In this document: positions 1 through 6,952 of the stretch, one piece after another
Numbering within the stretch: position 1 is the first letter of the stretch
Layout of the letters: the number at the start of each line of letters is the position of its first letter
Assembly: GCA_964625745.1 (NCBI GenBank)
Contig: CAZVCJ010000136.1
Span: 1 to 10,991 of the forward strand
Reading direction: 5' to 3'
DNA: 10,991 nt
Source of the DNA: CAZVCJ01 sp964625745
GTDB lineage: Bacteria; Chloroflexota; Anaerolineae; VGOG01
Made by a program: the position numbers and the translations under genes
Notes under the pieces: model-generated
The model's input: the letters and a program-made list of their open reading frames with translations, nothing else
Database searches by the model: none
Told to the model about the DNA's origin: nothing

Positions 1-97
1 CCTGATCCACGCGACGCTGAATCTGCTTCTGCAGGCTGCGATATCGTCGCTGGTTGCGCACAAAGCGATCTTCGAACGCGGGTTGGTAACGGCTCAT
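1..97 (-). CDS. RelE/ParE-like toxin, N-terminal part (cut by window edge)
   Basis: Only the first 32 residues are inside the window; they begin MSRYQPAFEDRFVRNQRRYR and are strongly basic. The pattern of a short beta strand followed by an arginine/lysine-rich helix (ending QKQIQRRVDQ) resembles the start of RelE/ParE-superfamily toxins, which cleave ribosome-bound mRNA or inhibit gyrase. The ATG at 97-95 overlaps the TGA of the preceding gene as ATGA, and a GAGGT ribosome site lies 9 nt upstream, so the two genes are translationally coupled in the antitoxin-toxin order. The catalytic C-terminal half is not visible, so the exact family (RelE, ParE or HigB) cannot be decided. Confidence 0.6.
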   Translation of the reverse strand, partial: MSRYQPAFEDRFVRNQRRYRSLQKQIQRRVDQ

Positions 98-339
98 TCG
101 CCGAATACCTCTTCGTAAGTGTAGAACTTAAGCCGTCCTTCCCGCGCCCGCTGCTGAATATCTATCAGACTCTGGTAAAGCGGCGACCCTGGCTCAATGA
201 CTGTCGGTCCCTCATAGAGATCCAATCCGGCAAGCACGCTCTCGATCTCATCGCGCACGATGCGGCGGATTAGCGATTCTAACTCTGCTATGCTCAGGTT
301 CGCCACCTGTTCGGATGCGTGTGTAGTGACTGTGGACAT
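94..339 (-). CDS. Putative antitoxin of a RelE-type toxin-antitoxin pair
   Basis: An 81-residue acidic protein. Its N-terminal half holds an amphipathic helix (about residues 15-37, LSIAELESLIRRIVRDEIES), the 'LS-x-x-EL-x-x-LIR-x-x-VR-x-E' pattern common in small antitoxins paired with RelE-like toxins. The C-terminal half (RAREGRLKFYTYEEVFGE) looks like the flexible toxin-wrapping tail. The start ATG (339) has GGAGGAG about 4-5 nt upstream. It lies 24 nt after the Fe-S protein gene and overlaps the downstream toxin by 4 nt. This suggests transcription with the Fe-S gene, since no separate promoter is evident. The family assignment comes from pattern and gene order only; no DNA-binding fold is obvious. 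Confidence 0.6.
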   Translation of the reverse strand: MSTVTTHASEQVANLSIAELESLIRRIVRDEIESVLAGLDLYEGPTVIEPGSPLYQSLIDIQQRAREGRLKFYTYEEVFGE

Positions 340-363
340 ATCACTCCTCCATCACTGCCACCA

Positions 364-1197
364 TCAACTATCACTCATGTGCTGCAGCGGCGCCTCCTCC
401 AGCGTCAGCGAAAGCGGCGGCGCAGCCTCGATATCTGCCCCGGGCACATAGCCCAGCAAGTCCTCCACGTCCCGCCGCATCAGGTCGTAGAGGACGGTCA
501 GCGGGATGTGGGCCGGACAGGTCAACTCGCACTGGCGACAGGCCACGCAGCGGCTGCTCATGTGCATGGCTCGAATCAAATGGAACATGGGGAAAGGCGG
601 AGCCAGCAACCCCCGCTCCACCCACACCTTGTCCTCCAGCGCACAGGCCTCGCAGAAGCACTCCGGGCAGATGTTGCGGCAGCCGTAGCACTTGATGCAC
701 TTCAGAAACTGCTGCCTCCAAAACACCCTCCGCGCCGCCAGCGACATCCCCGCGTACTCGGCCACGATGGGATTAGGCGACGCGCCCTCCACCGACGTAC
801 CCATGACCTCCGCCTGGGGCCAGGAAGCTGGATCGGGCACGGGGTCGGCACAGTGGCACTCCTCGGCCTCCTCGGCGGTGCAGGCCACTCCCAACAGGTA
901 CAGCCGTTCAGGGTCCACCTGCTCCCGCTTGGCCATCTCCACCAGCGCACGAGCGTCGCACCCCCGGGCCACGATGCCGAAACGCGCCTCTGGATACCGC
1001 TTCTGCAGCAGGGAGACGACGGAGGCCAGCGGGTAGCGGGGGCCTAACTCCAACTGGGAAAGATCATCCCCCTGCTGAAAGAGGTAAGGAGCAGTCCCCT
1101 CCGCCGTCCGCCGCAATCCGATGACGCCGTCCAGTTCTTGAAGCTTTTCCGCCACGTGGACACGAAGTTCTTCCATCAAAGCATTTCGTCCAGCCAT
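364..1197 (-). CDS. 4Fe-4S dicluster protein, FrhB/FdhB-like, Hdr-associated
   Basis: A 277-residue cytoplasmic iron-sulfur protein. The N-terminal half (about 35-110) resembles the F420-hydrogenase/formate-dehydrogenase beta-subunit family, including the segment FGIVARGCDARALVEM around Cys80 and a second region with Cys106, Cys114 and Cys116. The C-terminal half has a cysteine-dense motif C167-x2-C170-x2-C173-x3-C177-P-x-C180-x-C182-x2-C185, then a classic C217-x2-C220-x2-C223-x3-C227-P. These should bind at least two [4Fe-4S] clusters. Proteins of this type are often found beside hdrA/mvhD genes in anaerobes and probably pass electrons between the Hdr complex and a dehydrogenase or hydrogenase; this role is inferred. 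The ATG at 1197 is preceded by GAGGGAG at 8 nt. It would follow mvhD directly but for the PIN toxin-antitoxin pair between them. Confidence 0.8.
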   Translation of the reverse strand: MAGRNALMEELRVHVAEKLQELDGVIGLRRTAEGTAPYLFQQGDDLSQLELGPRYPLASVVSLLQKRYPEARFGIVARGCDARALVEMAKREQVDPERLYLLGVACTAEEAEECHCADPVPDPASWPQAEVMGTSVEGASPNPIVAEYAGMSLAARRVFWRQQFLKCIKCYGCRNICPECFCEACALEDKVWVERGLLAPPFPMFHLIRAMHMSSRCVACRQCELTCPAHIPLTVLYDLMRRDVEDLLGYVPGADIEAAPPLSLTLEEAPLQHMSDS

Positions 1198-1239
1198 TCT
1201 ACATGCTCCCTCGCAGTTGTTGTGCTCCCCAAGATTGGC

Positions 1240-1743
1240 TCATCCCTCTACCTCATCCCACGTGCGCCCCCGCACCGCCTCCAGTTCCCCATGGCTCCAC
1301 CCCATCACCTGGCGCAGGAAGGTACCTGAGATCAAGGGGTAGATGTAACGGCGCAACTCCACTGTTGTCTCGTCCACCTCGGTCAGGTCTTTGTCTTCGC
1401 TCACCAGATAGTCCACACCTGCCCGAATCGCCGCCAAAGCCACCGGCACGTCCGTCACATCCCGCACCAGCCCGCTGTGGTTCTGGACATCTTCAGGGGA
1501 GGGGTCCGACACCAACTCATACGGGCAGCGGATCAGGAACTCGTCGAATGCGGCCTGGAACTCCGGGAATCGCTGAGCAATCCGCCGACGGGCCTGGCGG
1601 ACCACATAGGGACAGAGTACCAACTGGAAATCACCCCGCACAGCGTGCCGCAGGATTTCCCAGGGCCAGCGAGGAAAGACCACACCTGAAAGCAGCACGT
1701 TGGCGTCCAGTAGTACCCGAACATCAGGCCTCGATGTCGGCAC
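1240..1743 (-). CDS. PIN-domain ribonuclease toxin (VapC-like)
   Basis: A 167-residue PIN-domain protein. The first strand carries LLDANVLLSG with Asp13, and the later block RDVTDVPVALAAIRAGVDYLVSEDKDL supplies Asp98, Asp117 and Asp119. These acidic residues form the Mg-binding nuclease centre in this superfamily; members cleave tRNA, rRNA or mRNA. The start is GTG at 1743, chosen because AGGAGG (1750-1755) lies 6 nt upstream and no in-frame ATG exists nearby. It overlaps the antitoxin reading frame by 20 nt, the usual antitoxin-first arrangement. Length and motifs suggest the COG1569-type PIN branch rather than classic short VapC. The catalytic set looks intact, so the toxin is probably functional. 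Confidence 0.85.
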   Translation of the reverse strand: MPTSRPDVRVLLDANVLLSGVVFPRWPWEILRHAVRGDFQLVLCPYVVRQARRRIAQRFPEFQAAFDEFLIRCPYELVSDPSPEDVQNHSGLVRDVTDVPVALAAIRAGVDYLVSEDKDLTEVDETTVELRRYIYPLISGTFLRQVMGWSHGELEAVRGRTWDEVEG

Positions 1744-2017
1744 CGTAGACCTCCTGGTATACGGCCTGCTTGTCCCTCTCTAATTCCCGCAGCAACTGCT
1801 CCTCCGTCAACCCTTGTCTTTCAGCCACCCGGCCCAACTCACGGGAGAATCTGACGAAATACTGCTCGCTGGTTGCCTGGTAATTATGCACCGGCATGAT
1901 GACCACCACGGGTAACCCACCCCGCTCGACGATGAGTGTCTCACCGTTCTTATAGACGCGGCGGATGACTTCCCCGAAGCGATTTTTTGCCTCCGTCGCC
2001 GTGATCGTCGCAGGCAT
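1724..2017 (-). CDS. Phd/YefM-family antitoxin
   Basis: A 97-residue protein with the Phd/YefM signature: ITATEAKNRFGEVIRRV at the N-terminus, followed by ERGGLPVVVIMPVHNY. This family folds into a DNA-binding dimer that represses its own operon, while the C-terminal tail (about 50-97, ELERDKQAVYQEV) wraps and neutralises the partner toxin. The ATG at 2017 has GGAGGAG immediately upstream. A sigma70-like promoter and an 8-bp palindrome lie directly upstream, as expected for autoregulation. The gene overlaps the PIN toxin start by 20 nt. Confidence 0.88.
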   Translation of the reverse strand: MPATITATEAKNRFGEVIRRVYKNGETLIVERGGLPVVVIMPVHNYQATSEQYFVRFSRELGRVAERQGLTEEQLLRELERDKQAVYQEVYGADIEA

Positions 2018-2036
2018 TCTCCTCCCTCCCTTCTTG

Positions 2037-2066
2037 ATTGGCTAACATAGACTAATTATAGCCAAT
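2037..2066. promoter_or_regulatory. Palindromic operator candidate over the toxin-antitoxin promoter
   Basis: A perfect inverted repeat, ATTGGCTA (2037-2044) and TAGCCAAT (2059-2066), is separated by 14 nt. The right arm overlaps the -10 box and the left arm lies just past the predicted transcription start. Phd/YefM antitoxins bind palindromes at their own promoters, so this is the likely autorepression site. Binding by this antitoxin is inferred. Confidence 0.6.
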
Positions 2067-2083
2067 ATCACCCGCCCCGGCAA
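2055..2083 (-). promoter_or_regulatory. Sigma70-type promoter of the Phd-PIN toxin-antitoxin pair
   Basis: On the minus strand, TTGCCG (2078-2083) and a perfect TATAAT (2055-2060) are separated by exactly 17 nt. The predicted transcription start near 2048 lies about 30 nt before the antitoxin ATG. This gives the toxin-antitoxin pair its own transcription inside the hdr-related gene run and could also drive the downstream Fe-S gene. Confidence 0.7.
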
Positions 2084-2099
2084 ATTAGGGAAATGCGCC

Positions 2100-2519
2100 T
2101 TATACCCCTACCTCCTCCGCCATCGGCCCCAAGGCCCGCACCGCCTCCACGAACTCCTTCGTCACCTGGGCGAATTTCGGCGCCTCGGCCGACGATACCC
2201 AGTCCAGCCGCAGCCGATCGGGATTGATGCCCACGTAACCCAGCAGGTTGCGTAGCAGCGGGATGCGCTTGGCGGTGCGATGGTTGCCGCTGGTGTAGTG
2301 GCAGTCGCCGATGTGACAGCCCAGCACCAGCACCCCGTCGGCGCCGGCGCGGAAGGCCCGCAGGATCATCTCCGGCGACACCCTCCCCGAGCACATCACC
2401 CGAATGGGCAAGACGTTGGCCGGAGAGGGAAGTCGGGCGATGCCCGCACTGTCCGCCCCCGCGTAGGAGCACCAGTTACACAAAAAAGCAACGATTCGAG
2501 GTTCGAAAGATTCATCCAT
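2100..2519 (-). CDS. mvhD: MvhD/FlpD-like [2Fe-2S] electron-transfer subunit
   Basis: A 139-residue protein of the methyl-viologen-reducing hydrogenase delta-subunit family, which carries electrons between a hydrogenase or formate dehydrogenase and HdrA. Family motifs are clear: FLCNWCSYAGAD (Cys14, Cys17), RVMCSGRV (Cys43) and GCHIGDCHY (Cys68, Cys73), giving the five cysteines around its [2Fe-2S] cluster. Length matches the family. I place the start at the ATG at 2519, with GAGG 8 nt upstream; a TTG two codons earlier would sit too close to the ribosome site. It follows hdrA by 69 nt containing a palindromic repeat, as in the HdrABC-MvhD modules of methanogens and many anaerobic bacteria. 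No in-frame TGA is seen here, unlike the Sec-containing VhuD of some methanococci. Confidence 0.92.
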   Translation of the reverse strand: MDESFEPRIVAFLCNWCSYAGADSAGIARLPSPANVLPIRVMCSGRVSPEMILRAFRAGADGVLVLGCHIGDCHYTSGNHRTAKRIPLLRNLLGYVGINPDRLRLDWVSSAEAPKFAQVTKEFVEAVRALGPMAEEVGV

Positions 2520-2531
2520 AATCAAGTCCTC

Positions 2532-2584
2532 ACGTTTTACGTTTCACGTTTTACGCGATGCGTGAAACGTGAAACGTAAAACGT
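2532..2584. repeat. Heptamer-repeat palindrome (ACGTTTY units) between hdrA and mvhD
   Basis: Three tandem 7-bp units (ACGTTTT, ACGTTTC, ACGTTTT) plus ACGC are followed after a 3-nt centre (GAT) by their inverted copy. The 25-bp arms (2532-2556 and 2560-2584) match at 24 positions; the exception pairs position 2552 with its partner as T-G on the plus strand. In RNA this would form a long hairpin between the two cistrons. No T-run follows, so a simple intrinsic terminator is unlikely. Its make-up resembles dispersed intergenic repeats, but copy number cannot be seen from one window. Confidence 0.85.
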
Positions 2585-2588
2585 AATT

Positions 2589-5500
2589 TTATCCCACCAG
2601 CGCCAGCAGCCCATCAATTTGCGCCACGATCTCCTCATTGGTGAAGTGCAGCGCAGTGATGGCTCCGGCGGGGCAGGTGGCAGCGCAGGTGCCACACCCC
2701 TGACACAGGGCCGCGTTGACCTCCGCTTTCCCACCCCCATCGCGAGCGATGGCAGTGTAGGGACAGGCCAGAATGCAGTCGCCGCAGCCCACGCACTTCA
2801 CGGCCTCCACCACGGCGATGGTGGGCGAGATGGTGACCTCTCCCCGGTTGAACAGACCCACCACCTCCAACGCCGCCGCCCCTGCGTGCGCCACTGTGTC
2901 CGGCACGTCCCGAGGCCCCTGGCAGGTTCCAGCCAGGAAGACCCCCGCCGTGTTGGTCTCCACCGGCCGCAACTTGGGATGGGCCTCGGCGAAGAAGCCG
3001 TCGGGCGTGCGGCCCAATCCGAAGAGAGCGGCTAGCCGGTGGGCGTCGTGGATCGGCTCGATGGCCGAAGCCAGGATCACCAGGTCCACGTCAGCCGCCA
3101 CCAGTTTCCCCAGGTCAGCGTCCTCCCCCTTCACCCGCAGCTTGCCATCGGGCAGCACCTCCACCTCGGCCCCCCGGCCTCGAATAAAGGTGACTCCCTC
3201 CTCCTGCACCCGCTCGTAGAACTCTTCGTAGCCCTTGCCAAAGGCTCGCATGTCCATGTAGAAGTCGTAGACCTCGGCCCCGGTCTTGTCCCGCACCTGG
3301 TGAGCCTGCTTGAGGGAGTACATGCAGCAGAAACGAGAGCAGTACGGGTGGGCGTGCTCGTCCCGACTGCCCACGCAGTGGATGATGGCCACCCGCTCCG
3401 GCTTCTTCCCCTCAGCAGTGAGGATCTCACCGCTGGTAGGCCCACCCGCGCTGGTGAGCCGCTCGAACTGCAGGCCGGTGATGATGTTGGACGATAGACC
3501 GTAGGAGTACTGGGGCAACTGCCTGGGATCCCACATCTGGAAGCCGGTGGCGACGACGATAGCGCCCACATCCAGTTCCAACCACTGCTCGCGCATCTGG
3601 TGGTCAATGGCCTGGGCCTGGCAGGCGCGAACACATTCCAGGCACTCGGAGCAGACGGCGCAGGAGAGACAACGCTGAGCCTCGGCGACAGCCTGCTCCT
3701 CGGTGAGGCCAAGCTCTACTTCATGGAAGGTCGTGCGGCGCTCCGCCAGCGGTAGGTGAGTCATCTCCGGGCGCTCTGCCAGCTCCACGTCGCGAGGAAT
3801 GGTCACCTCGATCTCCTCCGGACGCGGCCACTCGAAGGTGCGCCCAACCAGCAGGTCCTGCCCTCGCAGGTAACGATGAATCGTCTCTGCCGCGCGCTTG
3901 CCGGCCGCCATCGCATCTATGGCCATCGCAGGCCCGGTCACCGCATCTCCCCCGGCGAAGACTCCCTCCACCGGCGTCACCAGCGTGTTTTGATCAGCGG
4001 CCAGCGTCCTCCAGCGGGTGGTCTCCGCTCCCGCCAGCGGGGTCAGGTCAGGTTGCTGGCCGATGGAGACGATCACTGTATCCAACTCCAGGGTGAACTC
4101 GGAGCCCGGGACCGGCACGGGACGACGACGACCGCTCTCGTCGGGCTCGCCCAATGCCATGCGGATGCACTCCATCCCCACCACCCGCCCATCCTGCTCC
4201 AGCACCCGCGTCGGCGTGGCCAGGAAGTGGAACTGCACCCCCTCTTCCATCGCCGCCTCCACCTCGGCGGGGATGGCCGGCATCTCCGCCCGCGAGCGCC
4301 GATAGACTACTGTCACCTCGCTCCCCAGCCGCAGGGCACTGCGAGCGGCGTCAACGGCCGCGTTGCCCCCACCGATGACCGCCACCCGCCGCCCCAGCGC
4401 GACTTCCTCCCCCAGCCCCAGACGCCGCAGGAAGTCGGTGGAATGGATCACTCCCTCCAGGTCCTCGCCGGGAATGTCCAGACGACGGCTCTGGTGCGCC
4501 CCCACCGCCAGGAACACGGCGTCGTTCTCCCGATGCAGGTCGTCCAGGCTGGGACCTCCATCTCGCCCAACAGGTGTCCCCAGCCGAATCTCCACCCCCA
4601 GCGCGCGGATCAAATCAATCTCGTGGTTGAGGACATCGCGGGGGAGCCGGTACTCAGGAATGCCCACCGCCAGCATCCCGCCGGCCACCGGCAGCGCCTC
4701 GTAGACGGTGACGCCGTACCCCGTGCGAGCCAGGTGGTAGGCCGCGGTGAGCCCTGCCGGGCCTGCACCCACGATGGCTACCTGCTCCTGATAGACGCGC
4801 TCGGCCGCCTCCGGCAGCTCGCCCCCAGAGCAGGCATCGTACACGAAGCGCTTGAGGGCGCAGATAGACAGAGGCTGCTCCACCTCCTGCCGCTTGCAGA
4901 TCATCTCGCAGGGATGATAACAGATTCGGCCCAGCGTGCCCGCGAAGGGCACGGTCTCGCGCACTAACTCCAGCGCCTCCTGAAACTTCCCCTCGCCGAT
5001 GAGGGCGACGTAGCCCTGAACAGGGATATGAGCGGGGCAGGCAATCTTGCAGGGCGAGTCTTTCTTATCTATCACGAACACCGGCGGGATGGCCTGGGCA
5101 AAGGGACGATAGATGGCCTTGCGGGTGCCCAGCCCCTCGTCGAACTCGCTGAGCACCTGGACGGGACACGCAGCGGCGCAGTCGCCGCAGCCGGTGCATT
5201 TGTCCTCCAGCACGTAGCGCGGCTTGCGGCGCACCTGCACCTGGAAGTTGCCCACGTACCCGGATAATTTCTGGACTTCGCTGTAGCTCAGGAGGGTAAT
5301 GTTGGGATGCCGACCGGCATCCATCATCTTGGGGCCGAGAATTCAGGTGCTACAGTCCAGGGTGGGAAAGGTCTTGTCCAGTTGGGCCATGTGGCCGCCA
5401 ATGGTCGGCTCCCGCTCCACCAGGTAGACCGGGTAGCCAGCCTCGGCGATGGACAGGGCAGCCTGGATGCCAGCGATGCCGCCACCCACCACCAGCGCCG

Positions 5501-5930
5501 CCCTGGTAACTGGCTCCTGGCGCGGCTCCAGTGGGGCGTGATAGGCCACCCGCGCCACCGCCGCCCGCACCAGCCGCTTGGCCTTCTCCGTCGCCAACCC
5601 CCGGTCGCGGATCACCCACGAGACGTGCTCGCGAATGTTGGCCATCTCGAAGAAGTAGGGGTTGAGCCCGCTCTGGGCCAGCAAGCGCTGGAAGGTGGGC
5701 TCGTGCATACGGGGCGTGCAGGAGGCCACCACCACGCGATTTATCCCTAAGTCGCGGATGTCATCCTGGATCATCTGCTGGCCGGGCTCGGAGCACGTAT
5801 ACTTGTACTGCCGAGCGATGGTCACGCCGGGCAGGGCGGCGGCCATCTCCACCACCGCCGCCACGTCCACCGTGGCCGCGATGTTGATGCCGCACTCGCA
5901 GATGTAGACGCCGATTCGCGGTTCTTCCAT
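2589..5930 (-). CDS. hdrA: Selenocysteine-containing HdrA fused with a GltD/NfnB-like module
   Basis: One 1113-residue flavin/Fe-S protein if the in-frame TGA (5343-5345) is read as selenocysteine at residue 196. Order of parts: HdrA N-terminus with C11, C13, C46 and C71; FAD motif GGGIAG (149-154); LDCST-Sec-ILGPKM (191-202); a ferredoxin motif at 245-255; a GltD-type N-terminal cluster (294-357); FAD motif GAGPAG (388-393); NAD(P) motif GGGNAA (520-525); a cysteine-dense stretch (754-770); the HdrA cluster CVGSRD...YCSRFCC (852-869); and two C-terminal [4Fe-4S] motifs (1046-1056, 1076-1086). HdrA is the flavin-based electron-bifurcating subunit of heterodisulfide reductase complexes. The ATG at 5930 has AAGGAG at 8 nt. 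Both sides of the TGA are intact and in one frame. A nonsense mutation is the alternative reading. Confidence 0.87.
5305..5322 (-). promoter_or_regulatory. Bacterial SECIS hairpin in the hdrA coding region
   Basis: On the coding strand, GGATGCC-GGTC-GGCATCC forms a perfect 7-bp stem with a GGUC apical loop. The loop begins 27 nt after the TGA. Bacterial SECIS elements lie just downstream of UGA inside the reading frame and present a GGU in the loop to SelB; the E. coli fdhF element also shows GGUC. The segment still encodes the usual HdrA residues D-A-G-R-H-P, so the hairpin is compatible with the protein constraint. Confidence 0.82.
5343..5345 (-). other. hdrA: In-frame TGA, predicted selenocysteine codon of hdrA
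   Basis: The TGA lies between ACC (Thr195) and ATT (Ile197), exactly at the second cysteine of the HdrA motif CS-x-C-I-L-x-P-K-M. A Cys/Sec exchange at a conserved redox position is the standard mark of a selenoprotein. HdrA is an established selenoprotein in some Methanococcales. Translation here requires SelA, SelB, SelC tRNA and SelD elsewhere in the genome, which this window cannot show. Confidence 0.85.
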
Positions 5931-5954
5931 ACCACAAACTCCTTGTGAGTGTTC

Positions 5955-6052
5955 AGGTGCCAGGCACTTTCACCGAAGTTCTTAAAGCAAAAGCTCTTCC
6001 CAATCGTCTTCGGCATTGGGCAAGGCGACTTTTTCGGAAGTGCCTGGCACCT
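5955..6052. repeat. 98-bp inverted-repeat element between hdrB and hdrA (REP/MITE-like)
   Basis: A perfect 15-bp inverted repeat bounds the element: AGGTGCCAGGCACTT (5955-5969) and AAGTGCCTGGCACCT (6038-6052). Each arm is itself almost palindromic around its central base. Inside is a smaller inverted repeat, CCCAAT (5999-6004) and ATTGGG (6015-6020). A similar sequence, CACAA(A)CTCCTTG, occurs on both sides (5933-5945 and 6073-6084) and duplicates the hdrA ribosome-site region. There is no reading frame with coding character inside. This looks like a small non-autonomous repeat inserted into the operon; mobility is inferred. Confidence 0.75.
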
Positions 6053-6085
6053 CAGTAGCTCTTCCTAACGATCACAACTCCTTGA

Positions 6086-6952
6086 TTACGATAGCCGGGC
6101 CAGCACCGGGTTCACGGACACAACGTGCCGCTTAAACATCAGTTTACTTTCCGGCAGCCCGAAGGCCAGCCCCATCAACTGGGGCAGGAACAGCACCGGG
6201 ATGCGCACCGGCCAGCCCATCTGTTGGGAAACCTTGTCCTGATAACTATCCAGGTTCATGTGGCACATCGGACAGACGGTGACGATGCAGTCGGCTACAC
6301 TGGATGCCTCCAGAATCGCCCCCACCATCTGGAAGCCTACCTCCGGCTTGGTGGTTAGCAGCGACGTGCCACAGCAGGAGGCCTCGCGGTTGTGCCGATG
6401 CACCGTGGCCCCCAGCGCTTCCAATACGCCCACCATCGAGCCTGGCCGCTGGTCGTCGTCGAAGGGGCTGTAGGGTCGCACGGTCTGGCAGCCATAATAA
6501 GGGGCGACCGCCAGTCCGGTCAGAGGCCGCTGCACGCGGGCGGCGATGGCTTCCAGGCTAAAGTCGTTGGCCAGGATGTCCATCAGGTGCCGAGCCTGGA
6601 TTGTGCCGTGGTAAGTCAGCCCTTCTACCTCCAAAGCCTGGTTGATGGTATCGAGCAACCCGGACTGAGAGGCGATGGCGGCAGCCGTGCGCCGAAAATT
6701 GGTGTAGCACGCGCTGCAGATGGTAAGCAAGTCCCGCCCGTCGCCGGCCTGCTCGGCCAGGGCCAGGTTGCGGGCCGGCAGCGTCACTCCTAGCAGGTCA
6801 CTCATCGTGGAAGCGACGCTGGCCCCACAGCAGGTCCAATCCTCCAGTTCCTCCACCTCCGCGCCCAGGGCCTCCAACACCGCCAGCGTCGAGGTCTTGT
6901 ACTCCAGAGCGGAGCTTTCCGCCGAGCAGCCAGGGTAGAATAAATACCTCAT
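6086..6952 (-). CDS. hdrB: Heterodisulfide reductase subunit B-like protein
   Basis: A 288-residue CCG-domain protein. Two cysteine-rich repeats are complete: C9-x31-C41C42-x36-C79-x2-C82 and C155-x37-C193C194-x32-C227-x2-C230. In methanogen HdrB such repeats bind the two unusual noncubane [4Fe-4S] clusters that cleave the CoM-S-S-CoB disulfide. In bacteria the substrate of such HdrB proteins is mostly unknown, so 'heterodisulfide' should not be taken literally. The ATG (6952-6950) overlaps the hdrC stop as ATGA, indicating translational coupling. Length fits the family. hdrA starts 155 nt downstream, after the inverted-repeat element. Confidence 0.93.
   Translation of the reverse strand: MRYLFYPGCSAESSALEYKTSTLAVLEALGAEVEELEDWTCCGASVASTMSDLLGVTLPARNLALAEQAGDGRDLLTICSACYTNFRRTAAAIASQSGLLDTINQALEVEGLTYHGTIQARHLMDILANDFSLEAIAARVQRPLTGLAVAPYYGCQTVRPYSPFDDDQRPGSMVGVLEALGATVHRHNREASCCGTSLLTTKPEVGFQMVGAILEASSVADCIVTVCPMCHMNLDSYQDKVSQQMGWPVRIPVLFLPQLMGLAFGLPESKLMFKRHVVSVNPVLARLS

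Noticed and set aside
319..1047. 242-residue plus-strand reading frame opposite the Fe-S protein gene
   Set aside because: It is rich in His, Gln and Arg and lies antisense to a gene with clear Fe-S motifs; no ribosome site or family resemblance.
2523..2525. TTG start for mvhD
   Set aside because: It would lie only about 2 nt from the GAGG ribosome site; the ATG at 2519 has normal spacing.
2532..2584. CRISPR array
   Set aside because: The units are 7 bp and directly adjacent with no spacers, and they form a palindrome; no cas gene is present.
2525..2600. Short reading frames with FYVSRFT-like peptides on both strands
   Set aside because: They are translations of the ACGTTTY palindrome, a non-coding repeat that gives the same peptide in many spurious annotations.
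3756..4967. 403-residue reading frame on the plus strand inside hdrA
   Set aside because: It is an antisense shadow of the GC-rich hdrA frame, with low-complexity His/Arg/Pro/Gln composition and no recognisable motif.
2589..5327. Separate HdrA-like gene starting at a Met at 5327
   Set aside because: The sequence before this Met is in the same frame and matches HdrA up to one TGA at the conserved cysteine, with a SECIS-like hairpin after it. No proper ribosome site was found for an internal start, and the fragment would lack the first FAD motif.
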